A DNA stretch of 64,000 nucleotides, taken from NCBI GenBank assembly GCA_965243755.1, contig CBDEVW010000007.1, forward strand, positions 248,001 to 312,000, given 5' to 3'. Origin of the DNA: JANSWY01 sp965243755 (lineage in GTDB: Bacteria; Bacteroidota; Bacteroidia; Cytophagales; Cyclobacteriaceae). The notes under the pieces were generated by a model, which saw nothing but the letters and a program-made list of their open reading frames with translations, was not told where the DNA came from and made no database searches. Of this stretch, positions 56,301 through 64,000 are shown piece by piece (the first letter of the stretch is position 1; the number at the start of each line of letters is the position of its first letter). Position numbers and translations under genes: made by a program.

Positions 56301-59300
56301 CCCACCACTAAAGACAACTTCATAATCAATGGATTCATCTGCACAAGAAATATCAAACCCATTGACTTTTGGAGAAAGACTTTTATGAGTAATAAACTCC
56401 AATTTTTCAGGTTGATTGAGCCTAAACGTATCATCAATATACCAAAAGCAGGAAGGTACCAGTGAGTTTGAAACCAAAAATGAATATTCTATGGTGTCTC
56501 CATTAGAGGTTGCTTTTAGATCATGAAATGAAGTTGATTGTCCTCCGGTGATTGTCTTGGTTGTTCCGGTAGCTTCACCATCTGTAATTAACTCGATAGT
56601 AAAGCTCCCAAATTCACTGATTGGAGAAATGTAGACCTCAATTTCACCGTCATTTCCATTATTGCAAGTTACATGATAATCAATGTTGTTACCTGTGTTT
56701 TTAATAACTCGATTAAGTATAATTTCTGGTTTTATTGCTGTTCTCAATTCAACCAAACTATCAACACTTTTGCAATTGTTGCTATCAATAGTTACCAGAT
56801 GATATTTGCCGGAAAAAACATTTGTCAATTCATTAATTTCATCGATGGCATGAGCATAGATAGTATCTGATTGATAAATATCACCATATTCAGTTACGCC
56901 CTCCAGCATTAATTTCAGAGGTGAACTGCCAGACTCTACAATAACATCAATCATTGCCGATTCATCCGGGCAAAGGATTTCAACAATATCATGATTTCTG
57001 CTAGAATGTAAATCGGTTTGATATCTTACTACAATAGAATCCTTTTCCGGAACAACAATTTCTTTGGAAGACGTACAACCAGCCTGGTCCCTTACAATTG
57101 TAGTATATAATCCAGGACTTAAGCCCTGGAATTCATATTTATCTGTTCCATCGGATGAAAATTCGGAAGAACTTTCTTGAATTTTAAATGAATAATCTCC
57201 CCGACCGGCAATACCCTGAACTGTAATGCTTCCAGAACTATCTGGCCCATCAACCTTGTTGCATAGTGGTCTTGTAGTGCCCACAGTCTTAATACTTACG
57301 ACATGGTCAATTATACCAGGAGAGACATTTGTGCTCTGACGACATCCGTTTCCATCCACAACGGTTAAACTATACAGGTCCACCCCACTTAACTGAGTGA
57401 AAAGTTGTGGATCGGAATTATGAGATGTGCCATTGTTAAGTAGAAAAGTATAGTTACCATCACCACCATTTGCATTGGCTTTAATTTGTCCATCAGCTAT
57501 TTCGAGACAAGATGCCTTTTTAGGGATGACATAAGAAAGCGTAAGGGGGTTTGGGTTTTCAGGAACAGTAAAGCTAAAATAATTTCCAGTTTTACACCCA
57601 TTCTCATCAGTTACTTCAACGGTGTAGGTGCCTTTTGGCCTTCTAAATGTTGCTTCATTATGACTGGTATTTATACTTGGATCAACTCCATTGATGTATG
57701 ATCCAAAATTCACTCCTGAAGTAGCAGATTCTACATATGATGCCTCAATTATTTCATATACATAACCACTTCCTGAACCCCAGGGGTTACCACCTGAAGC
57801 TTGTACAATAAATGAACCGTTATCTCCACCAATACAATCAGGGTGAATTGGGTCTTCAGTCAATGAAAGTATAATTGGTTCAGGTTCATTTAATGTGATA
57901 GATCTGATGTTTTTGCAATTGTTTATATCAAAAACCTCGATGGTATAGTTACCAGCTGAAATGTTATTAAATTCAAAATTGCTTCCAGTTGGATTAGTAA
58001 TAGAGTATATCGTGTTGCTTTCCTGTTTCAGTATAAACTTCTTATACTCATTGGCTCCCCCATATACAGTTCCTGAAATATTGGTATTTCCACCAAAGCA
58101 CTTTATTTCATTGCCCTCATCATCTATCCCATCTTTAAATGTGATATTGTTAAAGCTTATTTCATCTGGTTCAATTAATTGCTCCTGAAGATCAAAGGTC
58201 CACATACATTCCCCTGATGAATTGTATTTGATTGAGGGAGAATAACTATAAACTTCATTGTTTGATTGTTTTGCGGATAAAGAATTGAAGTTGAACCTTA
58301 ACTTTTCATCGATAACTTGAGGATTGTTGTTGTGCTGCTCATAATTTAATGCACTTAATTTAGCTGAAAAAGATCCCGAAATGTCATATTTTGGAATTTC
58401 TAAAATAATTTCTCCATCATTATTTCCATTACATACGAGCGCCTTACCATTATCCTTTAAGACCTGATAAAAACTTTCAATTGTAGGACTTATAGAAGAT
58501 ACATGAATTATCTCTTCGTGCACTTTACACCCGTTGCTGTTTTCTACACCTATAGTGTATGTACCAGGAACTATGTTTTTAGTATTGAAGCTCTTACTGG
58601 AATTGAGTGTAGTAGAATAGATTTCAGTTACGCCATCTTTTAAAAGGTATGCCTTGACATTTGAAAACCCTGAGGGAAGTGTTACGTTTAATTTTGGGTT
58701 TACTGTGTTAGTAGAACTGCATACATAGTAGTTGTTTCCATCGTTACCCTTCGATCCGTTAATAGTCTTCGATATGGCAAAACCTGACACAGAACCAATT
58801 GTGAAGTTCTTGATAGCAGAACAGGTTTTATCATTAACATTGCTTTCCACCTTAACCGTATATACTCCGGGATCAAGGTTATTGAATTCATTACTCTCCA
58901 AAACTTTATAATCTGAGTCCGGAGCATTTTTTAATTTCCCGAAATAAGTATAAATCCCACTACCACCTGATGCTGACAAAGTAATTTTACCATCTCCACA
59001 CCAAGAGTTTTTTATGGTTCCATCTAAGGCTACAGGAGTGGCATTACTAATAGAAAGGGTTTTAAAAACCTGGGTCAAGTTATTCTCAAAGGGATCATTA
59101 TCCATAACTCTGACTTTATATGTTCCATCCTTCAGACCTGAAAAAGTTACATTGTTGTTTGAAATTTTGGATGCGATGAAACTCCCTCCTTTTCTTAAAA
59201 CATATTTATATCTTCCTCCAGAATATCCCGGACCAGCACCACCTGACGCAGATACATTTATGCTACCATCATTTCCGCACCGTTCATTTAATTTGTTTGA

Positions 59301-61850
59301 AATGCTTAGTGACAGATTAGAATAGTACAAATTTAGCTGGTCAGATTTGGAACAAGCATCCTGTTCGATTGTCCAACTCAATGTATTATTTCCAGAGGAA
59401 TAATTGGAGACTAGTGAGTTATGTTTATCGATTTCACTAAAAGAGGCACTTGACGATGACCACTCAGCAGATTCACCTTGTTCTAGTGATGAATTTGCGG
59501 ATAACCTTACTGTGTTATTTCTGGTGAAGATATCTGAACCAGCCGAGGGGTTTGTAACATTTCTGTACGTAATATTTACATCGTCAAAATAACTACATTG
59601 CCCTTGTGTTACGGTCCATCTGAATTTGTTTACACCAATTCCAAGGTTACGAATTTTTGTACTCCTGCTTGTTGGATTATCAATGATACCAGATCCAGAT
59701 AGTTTAGACCAAACTCCAGATTGTCCAGAAGACAATGCTGCAGACATATTTGTGGCATTGCTACAAACAGTTTGATCCACCCCTGCATTAGGAGAAAACT
59801 GCTGACTCCTATTTGGTATGTTTATAGAGATTTGGTCTAATTCACAATTCCCTATTTTAAGTTTAACTAGATGGTTTCCTGATGGTAAATTTGAGATGGT
59901 TGGGTTGGATTGGGAAGAGAATTCCTCATATGAACCAGTGTTCAGAGCATATTGATAATTGTAATTGGATGCATCTCCTCCACTTAGTTTAAAAACTATT
60001 TTTCCGTCATTCCCATTATTACAAGTTGGTTGAAAGGTTTCAGCCTGATCCATACTGAAAGAGAAATTGCTAATTGTTACTTCTTTTTCGATCCATACAT
60101 TGTTACATTTTGAGCCATATTCATTACCGCTACCTTTCATTCTTAATTGATAGGTTCCGGCTTGCAGGCCAGTAAAACTACCTTGAGAATTAGAATATGA
60201 ATAGCCATATGAAGAAGTGACATCATCATTTCCTTTATATAATCTTATCACAGGTTCGGAAAGACTATTAATAATGCGAAAGGAAACTGAACCGGTAGAT
60301 CCAGGACAGTAAATGTGAGATGATTCGACATAATCATACTTTAGATTAATTTTATTTATTTCAAAGGTTTGACTGTTGGCCGTACAGCTATTGGCATCAG
60401 TTACTTGCATGGTGTAAGTCCCTGGTGAGTCAATTGTGAAACTAGCACTAGAATTAGTAGCCTTGGTTGTGATAATATTTCCATCTTTCAATAGGTCTAC
60501 TGAATAAGGAACGACACCTCCATTTATTGATATTGTCGTACTCATTTCTGCATCAGGGCAATAACCTAAGTGATAATCCTTGCTCCCAATGGTTCCCAGG
60601 GTTGGGACAGACAATTGTTCAATAGCTAATAGATTTGGTTCAGTAAGATCAATGGAAAACTCCTGCAAGCATCTTTGAACATCTAAATCGCCCACTTTAT
60701 TTTCAAAATGAAATTCCCAGGTACCAGCTGGTATGGAATTTAAAGGAGTTGTCATAGCCACCTTTTGATTTATATTTCGCTTGGTGTAAACCCCCTGATC
60801 TGAAACCGTTATATAGAATGGGACTTCCGAATCAGATACTTCAATGATTGAAGGTGTAAGATTGTTTGTTGTTATTCCTTGGGGAGAAGTGATAGTGAAC
60901 AAAAAATTACCAGGTTCATTGATTGAAAACTCTAACTCTCCAGACCCCTGAAAACACAAAGGATCAGTTTTGTTGTAACTTATTGACGGTTCCTTAGGGT
61001 GAATTCGAATAGAGTTTATTGATGTGTTCGTTACCAAAGCATAACATCGAACATCTGGCACAGCTCTGTAATAAATATTGCTACCATAAAAATCTTGTTC
61101 GTTAATAGCTAGGACCTCAAGTAACTGCTCAAAATGGTCTTCAATATTAATAGTTTGATTATTAGAGTTGGCAAAATAAATATAATCTCCATCCACAAAC
61201 GAACTAGCAAACCAGTCATAACCTTCATTTGATAGCAATCCATTTTGACTGATGATAGGGAATCCACATATATCTCCAACGATTTCTGTCTCGCATGCCG
61301 GATTACAATCACCTGTTTCATAGAAACGAGGTATACCAGTATCAGCTTTTGGCTGGAATTCCAGGTTCATTTCCAATGAACAACCAAACCCATAATCATT
61401 AGGATTAAGTGCTACATTATACGTTGAGCAATTTTCAATATCAGAAATATTAATATCAGGGATCGAAGAGAAATCACAAAATGTCATTGACCCACTACGA
61501 GCATCACCATCTCTACAACTGTAATCACCAAAATCAGGTTGAACGATGATTGGAAATGGGTTGCCTGATGAAAATGAAAATGTTCTGGTTGAAGTACCTT
61601 GTGAATATGATTTACTTATCGAAGAACCAGTATTTGGAACAATCCTAATAGATCCACCGGAATAACTACAACCACCTGAACCATCAATCGTTAATGTAAG
61701 CTTGATGATATAATTTCTGTTAGGGGTAAGTGGCGAAGGCAGTTTATCTCCAATCTCAAAATCGCCATTTAAACCAGAACCTTGTGCCCATAAGTTAGGC
61801 CCTATTGTTACAAATAGCAGTATCAATTTTACAGTTGATGAATAGTTCAT
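50358..61850 (-). CDS. Giant SprB-repeat adhesin with T9SS type A sorting domain (3830 residues)
   Basis: A signal peptide (1-22, ending LWAQ) opens an N-terminal beta-rich domain (to about residue 290). About 34 repeats of roughly 95 residues follow (about 298-3560). Each opens with a Cys-centred loop of the SprB type (for example NPSCYASNDGSILINVSGGSG, HPTCSGGSDGAIALEMQGG), then a GG-x-PY-x-Y strand and a YxVxVxDxxGC end. After an Ig-like and a PKD-like domain (about 3565-3740) comes a T9SS type A C-terminal signal (NPTIGDFEVEV near 3756, ending with QVKKVIVK). SprB repeats occur in gliding adhesins of Bacteroidota. True SprB ends in a type B domain, so motility is only one option. Paired Cys within repeats suggest disulfide stabilisation. 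Its start is two bases after the fibronectin-like gene. Confidence 0.93.
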   Translation of the reverse strand: MNYSSTVKLILLFVTIGPNLWAQGSGLNGDFEIGDKLPSPLTPNRNYIIKLTLTIDGSGGCSYSGGSIRIVPNTGSSISKSYSQGTSTRTFSFSSGNPFPIIVQPDFGDYSCRDGDARSGSMTFCDFSSIPDINISDIENCSTYNVALNPNDYGFGCSLEMNLEFQPKADTGIPRFYETGDCNPACETEIVGDICGFPIISQNGLLSNEGYDWFASSFVDGDYIYFANSNNQTINIEDHFEQLLEVLAINEQDFYGSNIYYRAVPDVRCYALVTNTSINSIRIHPKEPSISYNKTDPLCFQGSGELEFSINEPGNFLFTITSPQGITTNNLTPSIIEVSDSEVPFYITVSDQGVYTKRNINQKVAMTTPLNSIPAGTWEFHFENKVGDLDVQRCLQEFSIDLTEPNLLAIEQLSVPTLGTIGSKDYHLGYCPDAEMSTTISINGGVVPYSVDLLKDGNIITTKATNSSASFTIDSPGTYTMQVTDANSCTANSQTFEINKINLKYDYVESSHIYCPGSTGSVSFRIINSLSEPVIRLYKGNDDVTSSYGYSYSNSQGSFTGLQAGTYQLRMKGSGNEYGSKCNNVWIEKEVTISNFSFSMDQAETFQPTCNNGNDGKIVFKLSGGDASNYNYQYALNTGSYEEFSSQSNPTISNLPSGNHLVKLKIGNCELDQISINIPNRSQQFSPNAGVDQTVCSNATNMSAALSSGQSGVWSKLSGSGIIDNPTSRSTKIRNLGIGVNKFRWTVTQGQCSYFDDVNITYRNVTNPSAGSDIFTRNNTVRLSANSSLEQGESAEWSSSSASFSEIDKHNSLVSNYSSGNNTLSWTIEQDACSKSDQLNLYYSNLSLSISNKLNERCGNDGSINVSASGGAGPGYSGGRYKYVLRKGGSFIASKISNNNVTFSGLKDGTYKVRVMDNDPFENNLTQVFKTLSISNATPVALDGTIKNSWCGDGKITLSASGGSGIYTYFGKLKNAPDSDYKVLESNEFNNLDPGVYTVKVESNVNDKTCSAIKNFTIGSVSGFAISKTINGSKGNDGNNYYVCSSTNTVNPKLNVTLPSGFSNVKAYLLKDGVTEIYSTTLNSSKSFNTKNIVPGTYTIGVENSNGCKVHEEIIHVSSISPTIESFYQVLKDNGKALVCNGNNDGEIILEIPKYDISGSFSAKLSALNYEQHNNNPQVIDEKLRFNFNSLSAKQSNNEVYSYSPSIKYNSSGECMWTFDLQEQLIEPDEISFNNITFKDGIDDEGNEIKCFGGNTNISGTVYGGANEYKKFILKQESNTIYSITNPTGSNFEFNNISAGNYTIEVFDINNCKNIRSITLNEPEPIILSLTEDPIHPDCIGGDNGSFIVQASGGNPWGSGSGYVYEIIEASYVESATSGVNFGSYINGVDPSINTSHNEATFRRPKGTYTVEVTDENGCKTGNYFSFTVPENPNPLTLSYVIPKKASCLEIADGQIKANANGGDGNYTFLLNNGTSHNSDPQLFTQLSGVDLYSLTVVDGNGCRQSTNVSPGIIDHVVSIKTVGTTRPLCNKVDGPDSSGSITVQGIAGRGDYSFKIQESSSEFSSDGTDKYEFQGLSPGLYTTIVRDQAGCTSSKEIVVPEKDSIVVRYQTDLHSSRNHDIVEILCPDESAMIDVIVESGSSPLKLMLEGVTEYGDIYQSDTIYAHAIDEINELTNVFSGKYHLVTIDSNNCKSVDSLVELRTAIKPEIILNRVIKNTGNNIDYHVTCNNGNDGEIEVYISPISEFGSFTIELITDGEATGTTKTITGGQSTSFHDLKATSNGDTIEYSFLVSNSLVPSCFWYIDDTFRLNQPEKLEFITHKSLSPKVNGFDISCADESIDYEVVFSGGIYPYVLYLKNGDTGEVVDVGNISYDEPKEFIFKNLTAASYTIELQDATSDLCETSLSFSLNAPPTLEAKVVSIASPSCMAGSDGVLSLTASGGKVSEDGYSYLMSAYDLASPFDITGLNCSEFSRQPQYGDSVQLELPAGSFDFKIIDDNGCTDRLENIIVLNPDNTARISSISLSKPSCYGGNDGSISISATGGEYFKDSTYQYILSGGDLEDPILLKGAENVVFTGLSSTEPGNAYKVFLRDSLQCCKVYGHNYFDDIEMESPDPIKVSIVPEQTSQPNCHGESSGSTITIEASGGTPPYLFSLNGLDFDSSSFNNQFQLSNIPGGSFYNFYIRDSKFTPSQSSCTIPFTYYLAEGPKLSVELETKNVSCYGGTDGYAEAYALFNGSLSGMNANSLEQPGEFNFTWKDLESDAIVSTNQYLSNVGSGSYSLITSRKGSSCSFTTEISILEPASPLSLNISEVKHESCKGSEDGELHLSINGGLDSAKNALKYSIDGVNFISLEDKISNLTGGSYQLIVENAIGCRAYDSITISTRELVIEIEAVDSVSCHNGSDGRIRVNTSVNSPYLQLPEVVLYSIDGHNYQAANEFISLEPGEYNIFLKDENNHLCTAKSEPIILENPEEILIDIELISEAHCQMADGEISIDVQNADDPTTRILTLNGSIADAMNLAEGTYTVQVIDSKGCYKETTAEVTEAAPMKLETIISDAYCNLSNGSANVHIFNGSPPYEVSWKNQHHYLLGPEVDSLFPGEYILSVVDSFNCLKEESIQVPNTPAFQVDVVEIVGTACGSELGKIEVEPIGMYEPYVFQWSTGSATNKVEGLRTGQYHLSIVDDKSCVYDSTFVISPDSVPITSVIEVTYPVCNAPIGILEIVDVQGGEAPYQYEWLNNELVFMGSLKSIDSLRVGRYFLNITDARGCKYPQPTIDLISDSSKELKIEIQTSEAYCNKQNASVDVSFFNGQPPFHLLLKKESGDVIVDSLIHKDKFELSALFSGVYELQVVDEYMCSTLQKITVKESDPPIISVRNVVPATAAIPAGSINLEISETYGEPYTYQVTDSYGMVKFFDSPLINELTSGQYSIIAFSESCTTNEIIVDVPAYDDLVLSIDSVVRPTCKESSNGFIRLEASGGRLPYRFKLDSHIIDAALDSLNQHDYVFLVEDAIGTIDTLLYSLNAYKPISILNINKNNPSCHDNLDGSIAINIENGSGNYDISWSNGAIGPYISDIGAGIYKVHISDRTDPTCAIDSTIQLYEPEEITVSTIRNSPPSCAGGTDGLIEISVDGGSGLFDIEWPDGQNGLIGNGLTSGNYSIEIMDKVGGCQISYEAYLKEKAPIMIYDTLLHLPTCHSGNNGSIALDLINTSNPQVTWSTGNVGKTLTGIGAGTYQFDIIDEDGCELSGEIELLEPAELRIRNVNITETSCSDSSDGSIEVEIIGGTGFYEISWWLNDQYLSDKKDQLVISKLPRGRYRYLINDQNFCSVTGEVEVTGPSDMKFDDFLTTNPSCYASNDGSILINVSGGSGNYQYYIDNELVDNHITTLSSGSFELLVIDDSNCILSKEFTLKDPLPLVIASNDIKGISCFNENDGEIYITPNGGTPPYRYAWSNGETTQQISGLREGVYNVSVYDSVNCLTQHVFYLNSPDELEVINLQLKHPTCSGGSDGAIALEMQGGTPPYQYDWGEYGRDNSINNLTEGSVNLNVIDSNNCLFEETYQLYGPEQKYITGIPKETTICNGSNFRYEPDGNWANVSWYFNDVLVTSGNTFDALEGGDYNVIATDDDGCQASTSFTVTALENPLNADFVFDSEIETGDTIIFIDISWPVPQHVEWVLPDSIELLTADESLFYQEVVFNSPGIYKFGMKAYDEGCVDFIEQLVEVHDHESVAEGRWTEKQQREVVILESLISPNPTIGDFEVEVKLSKPSPAKISFYDFERNQIDSQKNDLHKTTHYFNIRERNLVAGIYLLLITAGEHVQVKKVIVK

Positions 61851-61852
61851 AA

Positions 61853-63907
61853 TTAATTTTGAATACTTACTTTATTGCTAAATTTTGAGTAAGACCCGTC
61901 CTTAAATTCCACTCTAAGCTGATAGTTATGAATTGAACCTATAATTAAGTCATCATCAAAGTATTCAGAATGAAATCCTTCTAACGATTTAAACATCGAC
62001 AATTCATTGCCGTCAAGCGATTTATAAATATAAATTGTCTTTACAGGTTTGGTTAGATCATTCCAATGTAGCCTAATTTGGTTCATAGGAACATTATGGG
62101 AACCATTTAATGTAATTTTCGGAGAAATTTGGTCTGTACTCACTGAAATTACCTGAGATGGGACCGATTCTAAACCACTATCGTCCATTGCTACTATCAG
62201 ATAATGATAAGTACTATTGTCTTGCACTTCATCAATATAAAAATCACCTTGAGACAACTCGATTGAAGCAATCAGGTTCCATTGATTTCCGTCTTCAGAC
62301 CTGTATACTAAATGTCCAATCACATCATGGGAGCTACTATTTATCCAACGGATTTCAACATACCCTTCTTTTCCCTTTGCCGAAAGCATAACAGGGCTGG
62401 AGGGAGGTATCAAGTCAGGTTTATTCAATTTGATTTCAGCAAATTCAGAGAGGTTATACCTTTGATCTACAGCACGAATACCATAATAAATAGTCTCAGT
62501 TAGATTGTTTATTTTAATGGTATCAACGTATCCTATGTTTTCAATTACTTTGGAATCAATAAGGGAATAGTCATCACTGCTAAAGTTCTTTTTGTAAACT
62601 TTATATCCCTTTAAATCAATTTCTTTGTTTGACTCCCACTGTAGATATACAACACCCGTAGTATCAATATGCCCAACTAATCCAGTTGGTTGACTTGGTA
62701 GAATATTATCATCCAGTTGAACAAAATAAGGTAACGAGTTGGTCCTTGATCCAAACCTGTCCAATGACTCCACTATATAGTAATTAGATGGCCCTGCGCT
62801 ATTATCAATAATTGATGTAAAATGTTTACCTAGCTCACTAGCTATCATCGTATATGGCCCAGCCTCATTATCTGCTCTGTGAATGTTATAACTTAGGAGC
62901 TGATCCATGCCTTCAGCTGGAAACTCCCATAGTAGCTTAACTTCCAGACTGGTTGTGTCTGCATTTATAATGTTGGCATTAAAAAGAAATGATGGAATGC
63001 CATTACCTGAAATTATCTCGGAATATGGTCCTTCTTCACCAAAGTATGAAACACCCCTGATGCGGTAATAGTATTTTTTTAAATTAGTGTCTAATGAATC
63101 TACATATTGCGCCAGGATTTGATTTTCAACGCTTTGGTTTTTGGTTGGCAGTATAGAATTTGTAGTTATGCTGTGAAATTGTTCACCATTTTCAGACCGC
63201 TCAATGTAGTAGCTAGAATAGATTTCTTCATATGACTTAAGGTTCCATTTTAGATTAACCACCTGATCACCGAAATCAGCATATAACTGGTCTATTGCAG
63301 GTAATGGTTGGTAATCATCTAAACTAAGGTAAACGGTGGAAGTATCAATACTTACCTCAGTATTAATATAAGGTAAATTGATGAAGACATGATACAGATA
63401 TTTTTCTCCAGGAACTGCATTTTCATCTTTAAAAAACAATCCTGCATATTGAGCTACTTGCAATGACTGGTCTGCTGCAAACAACGCAAATGAAAATCGA
63501 GATTCATTTTCTTCCACTTGTTTTAAGTTGCCTAAAAAGCCAGAATTATCTGAAATGCTGAAGCTATCCCCGTAGATTGCCTGTGCTGCAATTGCGCAGT
63601 AATCATTTTTTTCAATTAATTGTTCCCAGTCTGAAAGGGGTAATGGCTTTAACGGTTTCTGGCTTATCTCAACGGTTTCCATTTGTTCTCTGGATAATAG
63701 CTTACCATTTCTAAGCATTGTTGTCCTGTATAATCTATAACCATATTTATTGCCAAGGTTCCAATAGACAGGTGTAGTTGGTGCCCACCTTAGTAATATT
63801 TCCCGCTGGTTAGACTTGGCAATTAAGGCGACACTTTTCTTTTCCTGCGCATTACAATTGTAAAACTGTAATAACAAGATGCCGAGTATGAACAAATAGT
63901 TTCTCAA
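61853..63907 (-). CDS. Secreted fibronectin-type-III repeat protein upstream of the SprB-repeat adhesin
   Basis: This 684-residue protein has a signal peptide (MRNYLFILGILLLQFYNCNAQ) and several fibronectin-III-like domains from about residue 215 on (for example VVNLKWNLKSYEEIYSSYYIERSENGEQF, VYLQWESNKEIDLKGYKVYKK, VEIRWINSSSHDVIGHLVYRSEDG, and IRLHWNDLTKPVKTIYIYKS). The first 200 residues are another beta-rich region, and there is no T9SS sorting domain. The Cys near the end of the signal region could make it a lipoprotein, though its NCNAQ context is not a clean lipobox. The start is TTG (63907), overlapping the stop of the preceding reading frame, since no ATG is in frame. It is very probably an outer-membrane or periplasmic helper of the giant adhesin. 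Confidence 0.78.
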   Translation of the reverse strand: MRNYLFILGILLLQFYNCNAQEKKSVALIAKSNQREILLRWAPTTPVYWNLGNKYGYRLYRTTMLRNGKLLSREQMETVEISQKPLKPLPLSDWEQLIEKNDYCAIAAQAIYGDSFSISDNSGFLGNLKQVEENESRFSFALFAADQSLQVAQYAGLFFKDENAVPGEKYLYHVFINLPYINTEVSIDTSTVYLSLDDYQPLPAIDQLYADFGDQVVNLKWNLKSYEEIYSSYYIERSENGEQFHSITTNSILPTKNQSVENQILAQYVDSLDTNLKKYYYRIRGVSYFGEEGPYSEIISGNGIPSFLFNANIINADTTSLEVKLLWEFPAEGMDQLLSYNIHRADNEAGPYTMIASELGKHFTSIIDNSAGPSNYYIVESLDRFGSRTNSLPYFVQLDDNILPSQPTGLVGHIDTTGVVYLQWESNKEIDLKGYKVYKKNFSSDDYSLIDSKVIENIGYVDTIKINNLTETIYYGIRAVDQRYNLSEFAEIKLNKPDLIPPSSPVMLSAKGKEGYVEIRWINSSSHDVIGHLVYRSEDGNQWNLIASIELSQGDFYIDEVQDNSTYHYLIVAMDDSGLESVPSQVISVSTDQISPKITLNGSHNVPMNQIRLHWNDLTKPVKTIYIYKSLDGNELSMFKSLEGFHSEYFDDDLIIGSIHNYQLRVEFKDGSYSKFSNKVSIQN

Positions 63908-64000
63908 AATTCAATTGGGTTAAAAAAGCTGTGTGTATGGCTATATTTTATTTGACTTGTTCCTGGTATTTGATAACCTACTTTGAATTTATATTCACCC
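63904..64000 (-). CDS. C-terminal end of an upstream gene (partial)
   Basis: The minus strand from the right edge reads in one frame GEYKFKVGYQIPGTSQIKYS and then THTHSFFNPIEF before TGA at 63904-63906. The stop overlaps the TTG start of the fibronectin-like gene, the usual mark of translational coupling. The composition looks like the last beta strands of an outer-membrane or secreted protein. Only 31 codons are visible, so the family is not known. Confidence 0.5.
   Translation of the reverse strand, partial: GEYKFKVGYQIPGTSQIKYSHTHSFFNPIEF

Noticed and set aside
1..64000. CRISPR array, tRNA, rRNA, insertion sequence, attachment site
   Set aside because: None was recognised: no spaced direct repeats, no cloverleaf-like segment, no transposase or integrase motif.

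Overview
The window looks like a chromosomal segment of a gliding-type member of the Bacteroidota, most probably a Cytophagales-like marine genus. The supporting signs are SprB-repeat and type IX secretion (T9SS) C-terminal signals, a PID-CTERM small protein, a PorE-like TPR/PD40 protein, a fused CcoNO oxidase subunit, TAnnTTTG-type -7 elements and the absence of Shine-Dalgarno sequences. No rRNA, tRNA, CRISPR array, transposase or phage gene was recognised.

Layout. 1-6.5 kb: a truncated PorE-like envelope protein, then a soluble multi-domain hybrid kinase with a LytTR regulator and an odd degenerate receiver. 6.5-9.2 kb: a cold-shock protein, a PID-CTERM mini-protein and a T9SS surface protein. 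9.4-11.7 kb: a membrane 7TMR-DISM hybrid kinase. 11.7-29.8 kb: a microaerobic block with hemN, SafE-like protein, ccoH, ccoG, ccoP, ccoQ, ccoNO, ccoS, ccoI, four universal stress proteins, tonB, a CPSF-type nuclease, and a PAS kinase/REC-Crp pair. 30-45 kb: a complete chemosensory cluster (cheY, cheA, cheW, an MCP, cheR, cheD, cheB, cheC, cheX) mixed with a STAS protein, two closely related SpoIIE phosphatases at its two ends, a NIT-domain CheA-like kinase and a kinase homologue whose phospho-acceptor His is Asn. 45.4-50.2 kb: an HDAC-like deacetylase, a FtsX/MacB permease, a 24-unit heptamer repeat and flotillin FloA. 50.3-64 kb: an operon for a 3830-residue SprB-repeat adhesin, a fibronectin-III-like lipoprotein or secreted partner, and the tail of a third gene.

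The most interesting system is the microaerobic block. The kinase at 27238-28800 has a first PAS domain with His63 and Arg83, the same 20-residue spacing as the haem ligand His200 and Arg220 of Bradyrhizobium FixL. Its partner joins a FixJ-type receiver to a FixK-type Crp/Fnr DNA-binding half in one polypeptide. Palindromes of the form CTGAC-N4-GTCAG, with the TGA-N6-TCA geometry of FNR/FixK boxes, lie in front of hemN, the ccoS-NOQPGH operon, the USP-USP-ccoI operon and a divergent USP, and between the last USP and the kinase gene itself. I infer a compact one-step FixL-FixJK oxygen circuit that controls cbb3 oxidase, oxygen-independent haem synthesis, stress proteins and itself.

The second notable system is the chemosensory cluster, in which chemotaxis phospho-relay proteins are combined with partner-switching-type proteins (STAS, SpoIIE) although no RsbW-type anti-sigma kinase is visible. 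All function calls rest on reading motifs by eye; no database search was possible.
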